Shown here: positions 26,804-35,967 of the stretch, in pieces
How the letters are laid out: every line of letters starts with the position of its first letter
Numbering within the stretch: the first letter of the stretch is position 1
Source: Lentisphaeria bacterium
GTDB lineage: Bacteria; Verrucomicrobiota; Lentisphaeria; Victivallales; UBA1829
NCBI GenBank assembly: GCA_017541665.1
Contig: JAFXYP010000030.1
Location: forward strand, 1-64,000
Reading direction: 5' to 3'
DNA: 64,000 nt
The notes under the pieces: generated by a model
Seen by the model: only the letters and a program-made list of their open reading frames with translations
Database searches by the model: none
Told to the model about the DNA's origin: nothing
Program-made: the position numbers and the translations under genes

Positions 26804-28141
26804 ATGCCTTACATCCCGAATACCGACGCCGACCGGCGGGAGATGCTCGCCGCGGCGGGATTTGCGTCCGTCGAGGATATGTGGGAGAAGGCCGGGGTGA
26901 AATTCCCCGCGCCCAAGCTCGACGGCATCCCCGAAGGCAAATCCGAGTTCGAGGTCATGTCGTATCTTTCCGGCCTCGCCGAAAAGAACGCCACGCACCT
27001 GATCAATTTCGTGGGCGGCGGCTACTACGACCACATCATCCCGGCGGCCGCCGACGCCATCGCAGCGCGCGGCGAATTCTACACCGCGTACACGCCCTAC
27101 CAGCCCGAGGCGTCCCAGGGCACGCTCCAGGCCATCTACGAGTACCAGACCGCCATCTGCCGCCTGACCGGCATGGAGGTCTCCAATGCCAGCCTCTACG
27201 ACGGCGGCACCGCCCTCTTCGAGGCCATGATGATGGCCGCCCACATCACGGGGCGCCGCCAGGTCGTGATCTCCGCTGCCGTTTCGCCCATCTACCGCTG
27301 CATGATCGAATGCTACTGCCGGAACCTGGACCTGGAACGCATCGAGATCCCGGACGGACACGGCACGGATTCCGCGCTGGACGCCGTCATCGCCGCCGTG
27401 ACCGACCGCACCGCGTGCGTGATCGTGCAGTATCCGAACTTCTTCGGCGAGGTAGAGGACCTGGCCGGGCTCGTGGCCGCCGCGCAGGCGAAAGGCGCGC
27501 TGGCGGTCTGCTCGGCGTATCCCGTGGCGCTCGGCTGCCTGAAGACGCCCGGCGAAATGGGATTCGACATCGTGACCGGCGAGGGGCAGAGCCTCGGCAT
27601 CCCGCTGAGTTTCGGCGGCCCGTACCTCGGATTCATGGCCGTGAAGTCCAAATACATGCGCAAGATGCCCGGCCGCGTGGTCGGACGCACCGTGGACCTG
27701 AACGGCAAGACCGGCTACGTGCTGACACTCCAGACCCGCGAACAGCACAACCGGCGCGAACACGCCACCAGCAACATCTGCTCCAACGAGAGCCTGTGCG
27801 CGCTGAACGCCCTCATCTACCTGTCCCTGTGCGGGAAGGAGGGATTCCGCCGGGTCGGCGAACTCTGCATGTCGAAGGCCGTCTACGCCCGCGAACAGCT
27901 CCTCGCGATCCCGGGCGTGACGCCCGTCGGGTCCGGCGCGTTCTTCAACGAGTTCGTGATCGAGACCCCGCTGGACGGCGCGGAACTGGTCGGCAAGCTC
28001 ATCGACAAGGGCTTCGCCGCCGGATTCCCGCTCGGACGGTATTACCCCGAACGCAAGAACCAGATCCTCGTGGCCGTGACGGAAAAGCGCACCCGCGAGG
28101 AGATCAAGGCGCTTGCCAACGCGATGGAGGCACTGTTATGA
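26804..28141 (+). CDS. gcvPA: Glycine dehydrogenase (decarboxylating) subunit 1
   Basis: N-terminal half of the two-subunit P protein, which decarboxylates glycine with pyridoxal phosphate. 445 residues with PYIPNTDADRREML, GGGYYDHIIP, FYTAYTPYQPEASQGTLQ, YEYQTAICRLTGMEVSNAS and GRTVDLNGKTGY, all typical of GcvPA. Start ATG 26804 has AAAGG upstream. The stop overlaps the gcvPB start by 4 bp (ATGA, 28138-28141), indicating coupled translation and equal amounts of both subunits. Confidence 0.96.
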   Translation: MPYIPNTDADRREMLAAAGFASVEDMWEKAGVKFPAPKLDGIPEGKSEFEVMSYLSGLAEKNATHLINFVGGGYYDHIIPAAADAIAARGEFYTAYTPYQPEASQGTLQAIYEYQTAICRLTGMEVSNASLYDGGTALFEAMMMAAHITGRRQVVISAAVSPIYRCMIECYCRNLDLERIEIPDGHGTDSALDAVIAAVTDRTACVIVQYPNFFGEVEDLAGLVAAAQAKGALAVCSAYPVALGCLKTPGEMGFDIVTGEGQSLGIPLSFGGPYLGFMAVKSKYMRKMPGRVVGRTVDLNGKTGYVLTLQTREQHNRREHATSNICSNESLCALNALIYLSLCGKEGFRRVGELCMSKAVYAREQLLAIPGVTPVGSGAFFNEFVIETPLDGAELVGKLIDKGFAAGFPLGRYYPERKNQILVAVTEKRTREEIKALANAMEALL

Positions 28142-29595
28142 AGCTGATCTACGAAACGGGCCGTGCCGGGCGTTCCGGCGTCGTCCTCCCGAAGTGCGAC
28201 GTCCCCGCCGCCTCCGCAGTCCCCGCCTCCCTGCGCCGCGTCGAACCCGCGGGCCTGCCCGAGGCGTCCGAGCTTGAGGTCGTGCGCCATTTCACCGGGC
28301 TCAGCCGGATGAACATGAGCGTGGACACCAATTTCTATCCGCTCGGGTCCTGCACCATGAAGTACAACCCGAAGTTCCACGAGAAAGTCGTGCGCCTTGC
28401 CGGGTTCGCCGACCTGCATCCGCTCCTGCCGCAGCTCCGCCGCGGCGGCGTGCTGGTCCAGGGCGCGCTGATCGTGCTGCACGAGACGGAACGCATGCTC
28501 GCCGAGCTTCTCGGGTTCTCCCAGATGACGATGCAGCCCATGGCGGGCGCCCACGGCGAACTCACCGGCTGCATGCTGATCGCCGCCTACCACCGCGCCC
28601 GACGCGACACCGCCCGCAAATACATGCTGATCCCGGACGCCGCGCACGGGACGAACCCGGCGAGCGCGACCGTGGCAGGATTCACGACGAAGGTCGTGCC
28701 CAGCGACGCGGACGGCAACGTGGACCTGAACGCGCTGAAGGCGATGCTGTCGCCCGAGGTGGCCGGCATCATGCTGACCTGCCCGAACACGCTCGGGCTC
28801 TTCGATCCGAACGTGTCCGAGATCTGCAAGCTCGTGCACCAGGCCGGCGGCCTCTGCTACTGCGACGGCGCGAACTTCAATGCCATCGTCGGCCGCGTCC
28901 GCCCAGGCGACATCGGATTCGACGTGATGCACGTGAACCTGCACAAGACGTTCTCCACTCCGCACGGCGGCGGCGGCCCCGGCTCCGGCCCGGTCGGCGT
29001 CTCCATCAGCCTCGTGCCGTACCTGCCCACGTCCCGCGTGATCCGGCGTTCCGACGGCATCTGCTGCCTGGAGTACAACTACCCGGAATCCATCGGCTAC
29101 ATTGCGCCGTTCTACGGCAATTTCGGCGTGATCCTGCGCGCTTACGCTTACCTGCTTACGCTCGGCCGCGAGGGGCTCGTCCGGGTCAGCGAAAACGCCG
29201 TCCTGAACGCGAACTACGTGGCGTCGCAGCTTGAAGCGTACTACGACCGCAAGTACAAACGCCCCTGCATGCACGAATGCGTGCTCTCCGGCAAACGCCA
29301 GCTCGATTCGAAGGGCGTCCACACGCTCGACATCGCCAAGGGGCTCATCGACCGCGGCTTCCATCCGCCCACGATCTACTTCCCGCTGATCGTGCCGGAG
29401 GCCATCATGATCGAGCCGACCGAGACCGAGTCCAAGGAGATGCTGGACGCCTTCATCGACGCCATGAAGGACATCGCCCGCGCTGCCGAGGACGACCCGG
29501 AATCCCTGCATGCCGCGCCTGTCACGACCCCGGTGCGCCGCCTTGACGAGACGCTCGCGGCCCGCAAGCCGGACCTGAAGTTCACCGGCGACTGA
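28138..29595 (+). CDS. gcvPB: Glycine dehydrogenase (decarboxylating) subunit 2
   Basis: C-terminal half of the split P protein and bearer of the cofactor. 485 residues, with FYPLGSCTMKYNPK, AGAHGELTGCMLI, DAAHGTNPASA, NTLGLFDPN and the PLP lysine in VNLHKTFSTPHGGGGPG. It ends the gcv operon; no lpd (L protein) gene is adjacent, so that subunit must come from elsewhere. A perfect GCAGGC/GCCTGC hairpin begins right after the stop. Confidence 0.96.
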   Translation: MKLIYETGRAGRSGVVLPKCDVPAASAVPASLRRVEPAGLPEASELEVVRHFTGLSRMNMSVDTNFYPLGSCTMKYNPKFHEKVVRLAGFADLHPLLPQLRRGGVLVQGALIVLHETERMLAELLGFSQMTMQPMAGAHGELTGCMLIAAYHRARRDTARKYMLIPDAAHGTNPASATVAGFTTKVVPSDADGNVDLNALKAMLSPEVAGIMLTCPNTLGLFDPNVSEICKLVHQAGGLCYCDGANFNAIVGRVRPGDIGFDVMHVNLHKTFSTPHGGGGPGSGPVGVSISLVPYLPTSRVIRRSDGICCLEYNYPESIGYIAPFYGNFGVILRAYAYLLTLGREGLVRVSENAVLNANYVASQLEAYYDRKYKRPCMHECVLSGKRQLDSKGVHTLDIAKGLIDRGFHPPTIYFPLIVPEAIMIEPTETESKEMLDAFIDAMKDIARAAEDDPESLHAAPVTTPVRRLDETLAARKPDLKFTGD

Positions 29596-29930
29596 GCAGG
29601 CAACGCCTGCGCAGCCGTAGTGTCTGGCTTCGCTCGAGCACGGGACGTGAGAAGTACCCCGTGTGCGAGCGCAGCCGGACACTGTATCGGCACCGCTGCG
29701 GTGTGCTCTCGTCAAGCAGAGCATGGTAACGGCACCGTAAAAAAATAGGACGAATATGACATATAGGTCGTATCCGGCTTATTCGACCTATTCGACCTGT
29801 CTCCTCCGCCCCATCCGCCATATCTGTCCCCCCCCTGTCCGCGCCTCGCGGCTCCGTAATCAGTCGAGCGTGAGCGAGGCTGCCACGGCGGCGAAGCCGC
29901 CCCCAGCAAAGCGGGGACGCGAGCGCGTCC
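29596..29930. repeat. Hairpin-rich non-coding stretch after gcvPB
   Basis: At least four structures lie in this gene-free stretch: GCAGGC/GCCTGC (29596-29610); a 65-bp imperfect palindrome from AGTGTC to GACACT (29619-29683) whose arms match in blocks GGCT/AGCC, CGCTCG/CGAGCG and CACGGG/CCCGTG; GGCGGC/GCCGCC (29887-29901); and GGACGC/GCGTCC (29915-29930). Nothing in 29596-30325 looks protein-coding. The pattern resembles REP-like intergenic repeats or transcription stops. Confidence 0.6.
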
Positions 29931-29988
29931 TTCCCTGCCTGCTTCTCCCCCGAAGTCGGGAAATTCCTGAAAAAAACGAGGAATCCGT

Positions 29989-30016
29989 TTGATTTTTCTC
30001 CGACTGCATGTAAATT
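29989..30016 (+). promoter_or_regulatory. Possible sigma70 promoter upstream of the nested palindrome
   Basis: TTGATT (29989-29994), 16-bp spacer, TAAATT (30011-30016). A transcript from here would include the palindrome at 30090-30229 before reaching ATG 30326. Confidence 0.35.
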
Positions 30017-30089
30017 GTTGTTTGGAACCGGGTTCCGCTTCCGCGAAATCCGCTTTCCAAGCTCATTACATCGGTTATTTCAGCAAAAA

Positions 30090-30229
30090 GCACGTGAAAA
30101 CCGACCAAGTTTAGCAATAGCCTTTTTGCTCATAGGATTGAAATACCAGCAGGAGCATTGTGTCCTTGTGCCTTGCTGGGCGTTTCTTTGTCGTTCTATG
30201 AGCAGGTTCTTGGTCGGACCTTCACGTGC
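30090..30229. repeat. 140-bp nested inverted repeat (possible structured RNA or element remnant)
   Basis: Four paired blocks nest inside each other: GCACGTGAA/TTCACGTGC (30090-30098 with 30221-30229), CCGACCAAG/CTTGGTCGG (30101-30109 with 30209-30217), TGCTCATAG/CTATGAGCA (30127-30135 with 30196-30204) and CCAGCA/TGCTGG (30146-30151 with 30174-30179). Transcribed, it would fold into one long interrupted hairpin. It lies about 100 bp before the AT-rich gene at 30326. Confidence 0.65.
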
Positions 30230-30325
30230 ACGCATGGGGAAGCGTCCGGCTTTTTTTATTTTCCGGGCATCTCCTCGTGCGAAGCATCTCAAGCAACCTC
30301 CATCAACCCACACAAGGAGTCCCCA

Positions 30326-31000
30326 ATGAAGTTCGACGTGAAAGATTTCCAATCCCGATTTCCCGAAATGAAACCATTTATTGGCTCTGATTATGAAAGA
30401 GCAAAAGAAAAAGGGTGTGCCTTGCTTGTGATCGGAGAGAGTCACTATTTGCCGAAAGGAAGCACAAAGCATCTAAACCTGGATTGGTACTCTCTGGATG
30501 ATACACGTCTGGATGAAGATGAAAAAGAGTATATTTACACAAGCAAACTGATCAAAGATGATATTTCCAAAAGAGATTTTCAAAGAGAGCATAGTATATG
30601 GAAAAATGGATATCAGCAAATAAACAATGCGGGACCAAAACTTCCAAATTATATTGACTGTTTCAAGTACACGATTTTTTACAATTTCTACTTGCGTCCG
30701 GCAAACAAGGGAAACTCGATCAAAGAACTAAGAACACACGACGATGACGTAATCTCCAATGAGTATTTCGATTGGATGGTTAAGACTTATTCGCCCACCG
30801 GCATTCTTTTCTTTTCGCGATTTGCATACGATAACTGTTGGGCAAAAAATGATCTTCATATTCCAGTTGTCGCAACTCCACATCCCGGATGTCGTTGGTG
30901 GAATCGAAAGAGCGGCAAATATGGCGGACGATACGGACGGGATATTATCGAAGATGTCATGAAAGGAATGAATTGGAATTGGGTTCATCAATGTCATTAA
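30326..31000 (+). CDS. AT-rich orphan protein, possibly uracil-DNA-glycosylase-fold
   Basis: 224 residues, cytoplasmic by lack of signal peptide. I do not recognise the family. Two segments recall the uracil-DNA-glycosylase fold: CALLVIGESHYLP near residue 31, where that fold has its GxDP loop, and VVATPHPGCRWWNRKSG near the C-terminus, where it has its His-Pro motif. This is weak and unproven. AAGGAGT precedes ATG 30326, which is preferred over an upstream GTG-like frame. The gene is clearly more AT-rich than the gcv and metY genes around it and lies between the palindrome and the adhesin-like gene, suggesting recent gain. Confidence 0.7.
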   Translation: MKFDVKDFQSRFPEMKPFIGSDYERAKEKGCALLVIGESHYLPKGSTKHLNLDWYSLDDTRLDEDEKEYIYTSKLIKDDISKRDFQREHSIWKNGYQQINNAGPKLPNYIDCFKYTIFYNFYLRPANKGNSIKELRTHDDDVISNEYFDWMVKTYSPTGILFFSRFAYDNCWAKNDLHIPVVATPHPGCRWWNRKSGKYGGRYGRDIIEDVMKGMNWNWVHQCH

Positions 31001-31112
31001 CGACCGAGATGAAATAATCAAGGGACTGAAAAACAGAACTTGAATCCCGTGTAGTGTTTTCAACCGTCATTGCAACAATCTTTTTGCCAATTCTCATAAG
31101 GGTTTTTCAAAT

Positions 31113-33983
31113 ATGCAATATAACATTTCCGACGGTATTACCAGCGAAGGAATCGTCCTTGATGGCAGCGACGATTTTATGATCGTCCTTGAAGGCGGCA
31201 TAGCGAATAATACCACTGTCAAGGTCGGCTTCGGCCATAGGCTTGGGCTCTATGTTTCCAGCGGTGGCACGGCAAACAAAACCACCGTCAATTCCGGCGG
31301 TTGGATGCTTGTCTCCAGCGGCGGAACGGCAAACAACACCACTGTCAACTCAGGCGGCATGATGGCTGTCTTCAGCGGTGGAACGGCAAACGACACGATT
31401 GTTTATTCTGGTGGCAGTCTTGATTTCTATCCTTCAGCAACAATTAACCGCGCAACAGTCAACTTTGGCGGAAAAATGAGGCTCAATGAGTTGGATGCTA
31501 TAGAAATCAAGGAAAATGGAGGTTATGTGGAAACTGTTTATTATTATGATGATGATGAAAAAAAAAGAGTTACCTTTGTCTCAAATACTTTCAGTGGGAT
31601 AGAACTCATCAATAATTCAGCCTCAGTCCATTCCGGCACAACGGCAAACAACACGATCGTCAATTCCAGCGGCATGCTAATCATTTGGGACGGCGGTGTT
31701 GCAAACGGAACAACTGTCAAGTCCGGCGGTCGGCTCTTTGTCTGCAGCGGCGGCACAGCAAACGACACATTTATTATAAAGAAGGAAAGTATTTATGATT
31801 TTGGAGGGGTAGTCGAAAGCGGCGGAACGGCAAACAGAACAACCCTTGATGATGGTATGCTGTGTATTTCCAGCGGCGGAACGGCGAATAACACAATCAT
31901 CAATTTTGGCGGTTACATGTACGGTTATGAGGCAAACAACACGATCATCAATTCCGGCGGCAGCATGTACTTTTATGAGGCAAACAACACGATCGTCAAT
32001 TCCGGCGGCGAGCTCGAGGTTTCCTGCATGGCAAGTAACACCTACATCAACTCCGGAGGATCTCTTTGGTTTGCTGTAGGGGCTTCGGCAACAATCGCCT
32101 TCAACCCTTGGCAGGGGAGCATTGACCCGGATGTCAAGGAATACATTTCTTATTTGGATCGCGATGCGAACGTCTATTACGGTGGAAGTTTAGGTTTTCT
32201 CAGCAAGGCCGACGTCATGGATTCCATGAACATCATGTCGGGATACAGTGCGATCGTTTATTCCGGGGGCATCATACGCAATACAAAGATATACGCCGCC
32301 GGAACCGTAGAGGTCTTGAGCGGCGGCAAGCTCACCGGTAAAATGAATTTCCTGGGCGGGGCAATCGTCTCCGTCGAAAAAGGAGCCATACTGGATTTCG
32401 ACCTGACGCAGACCGCAGCGGGCGGGAAAGCGATTCTAAACAACTGGTCGCTGATCCAGGGAACGCCGGATTGCGTCCTCACGGTCGGCGCAAGTCAGGC
32501 GTCCGGCATCTACAAGCTCGCGGACAATGCGGACGATTTCGATGGAACAATCACCATCAAGAACACTGTCGGCGAATCGCTCGGCACACTCGCTCTTGAT
32601 CAAACAGTTACGCTTGGCGATACCGACTATACGCTGACCGTTTTGGACGGCATTCTTTCGGTTGCAGTTGGGACGATTGAGCCAGTAGTCCCGAGCTCGC
32701 CGACTGGGCTCAGGGCTTTTGTGGATGGTCAGGATATCGCATTCGTTTGGAGCTTTGATGATCTCTCCGAGATCAAGGAATTTATTGTGAAATACACGCT
32801 TGAAGGGCAGATGTTCTCTGTCACGACTAATGGGACAAACTATGTGCTGAACAATGCTGACTTCGGTTCATACAGCTGGAGCGTGCAGGCGGTGGACTTC
32901 GCGGGCAACGAATCCGCCGTGACCGCCGGCAATGCGTTCAAGGTGTCCGAATTCAAGCCGTATACGGTCGAATACAGCACGGACAATTTCGAGCACACGA
33001 TCCGGATCACGGTCCCCTCGCCCACGCTCAATGCATTCCGCATGCCCGGCGGCACCTACCGGATGCGCGTCATGGCGGCGGACACCGGCGAATGGTTGGA
33101 GGGCGATCCCATCGAAGCCGAAACGTTCGATGATGCCCCGCAGCTCGTCAAGTCCGACGCGGACGGCAATGCGGACGTGTTCTTCGCCACTCCGTCCGGC
33201 ACGTGGGACAGCCGCTATGCCGCGAAGCACACCGGGTTCGCCGGCGAGTGGGCGGGGACCGGCGAGGTCGTTTCCGCGTGCGGCAAGGGCAGGATCCGGG
33301 ACCTTTTCTTCGGTTCCGCCGACCCAAGTACGCTGTTCCTGACCGACTCGGAAAACGGGGACGCCCTTTTCCTGGACGACGTTTTCACCGGGCTGCCGGA
33401 AGAGATCAAGGAGGAGCAGCCTGCCAGGCTGTTCAGGATCCAGGAGATCTATGGCGGCGCAGGCGACGACATCGTGGACATGACCAGCCAGCGTTGCGAA
33501 TACATCGGCGACGGCCTGACGATCCGCGGCGGCGACGGCGATGACGTGATCTGGGCAGTCAAGGGCGACAATATGCTCTTCGGCGACGACGGAAACGACC
33601 GCATCGTGGGAGCGTCCGGCAACGACGTGATCGTCGGCGGCATCGGGAACGACTCCATGCACGGAGGCGGCGGCGACGACGTGTTCGCGTTCTGCGACAA
33701 CTGGGGCGCGGACACGGTGGAACAGCTCGAAACCGGCACGGTCACGCTCTGGTTCGCGTCCGGCGACGAATCGAACTGGAACGAGGAAACGCTGACCTAC
33801 ACGGACGGCGAAAACAGCGTCACGGTCTCCGGCGTCACGGCAGAACAAATCATGCTCAAATTCGGTTCCGGGGACACTCCCGAAGACGCCGCTCAATTCG
33901 CCGCGCTCTCCGGCATCGGCGCGTTCGACGCCTTTACCTCGCAGAGGATCTTCGAGGAATCCGGCACGGGCATCCTGGCTTGA
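31113..33983 (+). CDS. AIDA-repeat protein with C-terminal RTX calcium-binding repeats
   Basis: 956 residues, no signal peptide. Residues 25-410 are AIDA-like repeats of about 20 residues built on SSGGTANNTTVNSGG. Residues 403-520 match the 115-residue module found twice in the protein at 11429 (DFDLTQ, LTVGASQASGIYKLAD, LGTL). An FN3-like domain covers about 525-615. RTX nonapeptides occupy 780-865 (GGAGDDIVD, GGDGDDVIW, GDDGNDRIV, GGIGNDSMH, GGGGDDVFA). The end is GTGILA. RTX repeats plus no leader point to type I secretion; no exporter is in the window. Base use changes sharply near 32870: AT-rich repeats in front, GC-rich behind. The start has only a weak AAGGG site. Confidence 0.88.
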   Translation: MQYNISDGITSEGIVLDGSDDFMIVLEGGIANNTTVKVGFGHRLGLYVSSGGTANKTTVNSGGWMLVSSGGTANNTTVNSGGMMAVFSGGTANDTIVYSGGSLDFYPSATINRATVNFGGKMRLNELDAIEIKENGGYVETVYYYDDDEKKRVTFVSNTFSGIELINNSASVHSGTTANNTIVNSSGMLIIWDGGVANGTTVKSGGRLFVCSGGTANDTFIIKKESIYDFGGVVESGGTANRTTLDDGMLCISSGGTANNTIINFGGYMYGYEANNTIINSGGSMYFYEANNTIVNSGGELEVSCMASNTYINSGGSLWFAVGASATIAFNPWQGSIDPDVKEYISYLDRDANVYYGGSLGFLSKADVMDSMNIMSGYSAIVYSGGIIRNTKIYAAGTVEVLSGGKLTGKMNFLGGAIVSVEKGAILDFDLTQTAAGGKAILNNWSLIQGTPDCVLTVGASQASGIYKLADNADDFDGTITIKNTVGESLGTLALDQTVTLGDTDYTLTVLDGILSVAVGTIEPVVPSSPTGLRAFVDGQDIAFVWSFDDLSEIKEFIVKYTLEGQMFSVTTNGTNYVLNNADFGSYSWSVQAVDFAGNESAVTAGNAFKVSEFKPYTVEYSTDNFEHTIRITVPSPTLNAFRMPGGTYRMRVMAADTGEWLEGDPIEAETFDDAPQLVKSDADGNADVFFATPSGTWDSRYAAKHTGFAGEWAGTGEVVSACGKGRIRDLFFGSADPSTLFLTDSENGDALFLDDVFTGLPEEIKEEQPARLFRIQEIYGGAGDDIVDMTSQRCEYIGDGLTIRGGDGDDVIWAVKGDNMLFGDDGNDRIVGASGNDVIVGGIGNDSMHGGGGDDVFAFCDNWGADTVEQLETGTVTLWFASGDESNWNEETLTYTDGENSVTVSGVTAEQIMLKFGSGDTPEDAAQFAALSGIGAFDAFTSQRIFEESGTGILA

Positions 33984-34024
33984 ACGCAAGCACAAATCAA
34001 GAGATTCAAAACAAAAGACGTGTT

Positions 34025-34062
34025 CCCTCGCCGCTCCGACATGGACGGCGGGGGGATTTTTT
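34025..34062 (+). terminator. Rho-independent terminator after the RTX protein gene
   Basis: CCCTCGCCG/CGGCGGGGG nine-pair stem (one G-U) followed by TTTTTT. Confidence 0.85.
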
Positions 34063-34094
34063 CGGGAAAAACGGGAAGAAAGGGCGGTTTGGAG

Positions 34095-34123
34095 TTGAAA
34101 AACGCCCGAAAGCATGGTATTGT
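34095..34123 (+). promoter_or_regulatory. Sigma70 promoter of the metY operon
   Basis: TTGAAA (34095-34100), 17-bp spacer, TATTGT (34118-34123), 58 bp before ATG 34181. Confidence 0.72.
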
Positions 34124-34180
34124 ATGGAATATTGTTTTTTATAATTAACGTAATACTTGCAGAAACAAGGAGCGCAATCC

Positions 34181-35458
34181 ATGAATTCCAGAAACTGGAA
34201 ACCCGAAACGCAGGCCGTCCATTGCGGCTGGACCCCGAAGAACGGCGACCCCTGCCAGCTTCCCATCTTCCAGAGCACGGCTTATAAATACAGCGACGCG
34301 CAGAGCGTGGCGGACCTCTTCGACCTGAAGTCTGACGGATTCTTCTATTCGCGCCTCGCCAATCCGACCGTCGCGGCGTTCGAGACCAAGATCGCCGAGA
34401 TGGAAGGCGGTGTGGCGGCCGTGGGGGTGACCTCCGGCCAGACCGCGAACATGCTCGCCATCATGAACGTCTGCCCCGCCGGCGGACACGTCCTCGCCAG
34501 CGCGGCCCTCTACGGCGGCACCGTGACGCTCTTCACCATGACACTGAAGCGCATGGGCGTGGAAGTGACCATGGTCCCGCACGACGCCACCGCGGACGAG
34601 ATCGTGGCGGCTGCCCGCCCGAACACCCGCGCGCTCTTCGCCGAGACCCTGACGAACCCGAGCGTGTGCGTGCTGGATTTCGCCGCGTACTCCGAAGCCG
34701 CGAAACGCCTCGGTGTGCCCCTGATCGTCGACAACACGTTCGCCACGCCCTACCTGTGCCGCCCGTTCGACTTCGGCGCGGACATCGTGACGCACTCCGC
34801 CACGAAGTACCTCGACGGCCACCAGACGAGCATCGGCGGCGTGATCGTGGAGAAGGGCGACTTCAACTGGTCGAACGGCAACTTCCCCGAATTCACCGAG
34901 CCGGACGTGAGCTACCACGGCCTGGTCTACACGAAGGACTTCCCCGCCGCACCGTTCTCTACCAAGCTCCGCGTGCAGTGGGTCCGCGACACGGGTGCCA
35001 TCCTGCCGCCCCTGAACGCTTTCCTCATCAACCTCGGCATGCAGACGCTCCACCTCCGCATGGACCGCCACAGCTCGAACGCGCTCGAAATGGCGAAGTT
35101 CCTCCAGGCGCATCCGAAAGTCGCGTGGGTCAACTACCCCGGCCTTGAGGACAGCCCCGAACACGAGCGCTGCAGGAAGTACCTGAAGGCGGCCAGCGGC
35201 GTGCTCTGCTTCGGCGCGGTCGGCGGCAAGGAGGCCAGCGTCCGCGCGATCGACTCCCTGAAGCTCGCATCCATCGTGGTCCACGTGGCAGACGTCCGTA
35301 CCATGGTGCTGCACCCGGCCAGCATGACCCACCGCCAGCTCTCCGACGAACAGCTCGCGGCGGCTGGCGTGCCCCCGGACCTCATCCGCCTGTCCGTCGG
35401 CATCGAGGACATCGGCGACATCAAGGCCGATTTCGAACAGGCGCTGGCGAAGATCTGA
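34181..35458 (+). CDS. metY: O-acetylhomoserine sulfhydrylase (PLP, Cys/Met metabolism family)
   Basis: Makes homocysteine from O-acetylhomoserine and sulfide, entering methionine synthesis. 425 residues. PLP-family blocks: [44 protein letters not shown] and the cofactor lysine in [10 protein letters not shown]. The insertion after that lysine ([13 protein letters not shown]) is characteristic of the sulfhydrylase branch rather than cystathionine gamma-synthase. ATG 34181 has AAGGAG upstream. It is followed by dtd after 20 bp. A sulfide-based methionine route fits an anaerobic gut bacterium. Confidence 0.9.
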   Translation: MNSRNWKPETQAVHCGWTPKNGDPCQLPIFQSTAYKYSDAQSVADLFDLKSDGFFYSRLANPTVAAFETKIAEMEGGVAAVGVTSGQTANMLAIMNVCPAGGHVLASAALYGGTVTLFTMTLKRMGVEVTMVPHDATADEIVAAARPNTRALFAETLTNPSVCVLDFAAYSEAAKRLGVPLIVDNTFATPYLCRPFDFGADIVTHSATKYLDGHQTSIGGVIVEKGDFNWSNGNFPEFTEPDVSYHGLVYTKDFPAAPFSTKLRVQWVRDTGAILPPLNAFLINLGMQTLHLRMDRHSSNALEMAKFLQAHPKVAWVNYPGLEDSPEHERCRKYLKAASGVLCFGAVGGKEASVRAIDSLKLASIVVHVADVRTMVLHPASMTHRQLSDEQLAAAGVPPDLIRLSVGIEDIGDIKADFEQALAKI

Positions 35459-35478
35459 ACGGAACCGGGACCACACGC

Positions 35479-35967
35479 ATGAGAGTGCTGCTTCAGCGGG
35501 TCCGCCAGGCGTCCGTGACCGTGGCAGGCGAGACCGTCGGCTCCATCGGGCGCGGCATCCTGCTCTTCCTCGGCGTCACGCACGGCGACACGCGCGCCGA
35601 TGCCGACTGGCTCGCGAAAAAGGCCGCCGGGCTTCGCATCTTCGAGGACGAGGCCGGCAAGATGAACCGTTCCCTGCTGGACGTCGGCGGGGGCGCGCTC
35701 GTGGTGTCGCAGTTCACCCTCTACGCCGACTGCCGCAAGGGACGCCGTCCTGGTTTCGATCTGGCGGGCGATCCGGCGGCGGCCAATGATCTTTATGAAT
35801 ATTTCGCGGAACGCCTGAAGGCCGAAGGCGTCGTCCGGGTCGAGACCGGACGCTTCGGCGCGGACATGCTCGTCTCGCTCGAAAACGACGGTCCGGCGAC
35901 GTTCCTGCTCTCCCATCCCTGGGAATATGCCGTGACCTCGAATCCGAACGGGGAGGCGGACGAATGA
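35479..35967 (+). CDS. dtd: D-aminoacyl-tRNA deacylase
   Basis: Hydrolyses D-amino acids wrongly attached to tRNA. 162 residues, slightly longer than usual because of a C-terminal tail. [18 protein letters not shown] is the classic start; the catalytic SQFTLYAD motif and the cross-subunit NDGPATFLL motif are intact. The stop overlaps the dxr start (ATGA, 35964-35967). Confidence 0.95.
   Translation: MRVLLQRVRQASVTVAGETVGSIGRGILLFLGVTHGDTRADADWLAKKAAGLRIFEDEAGKMNRSLLDVGGGALVVSQFTLYADCRKGRRPGFDLAGDPAAANDLYEYFAERLKAEGVVRVETGRFGADMLVSLENDGPATFLLSHPWEYAVTSNPNGEADE

Noticed and set aside
29596-30325. Short reading frames in the gene-free stretch
   Set aside because: All are low-complexity and lack ribosome sites; the region is made of hairpins instead.
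31260-32010. CRISPR-like tandem repeats
   Set aside because: The repeats are in frame, encode degenerate AIDA-like SGGTANNTT units and vary in length and sequence, so they are protein repeats.
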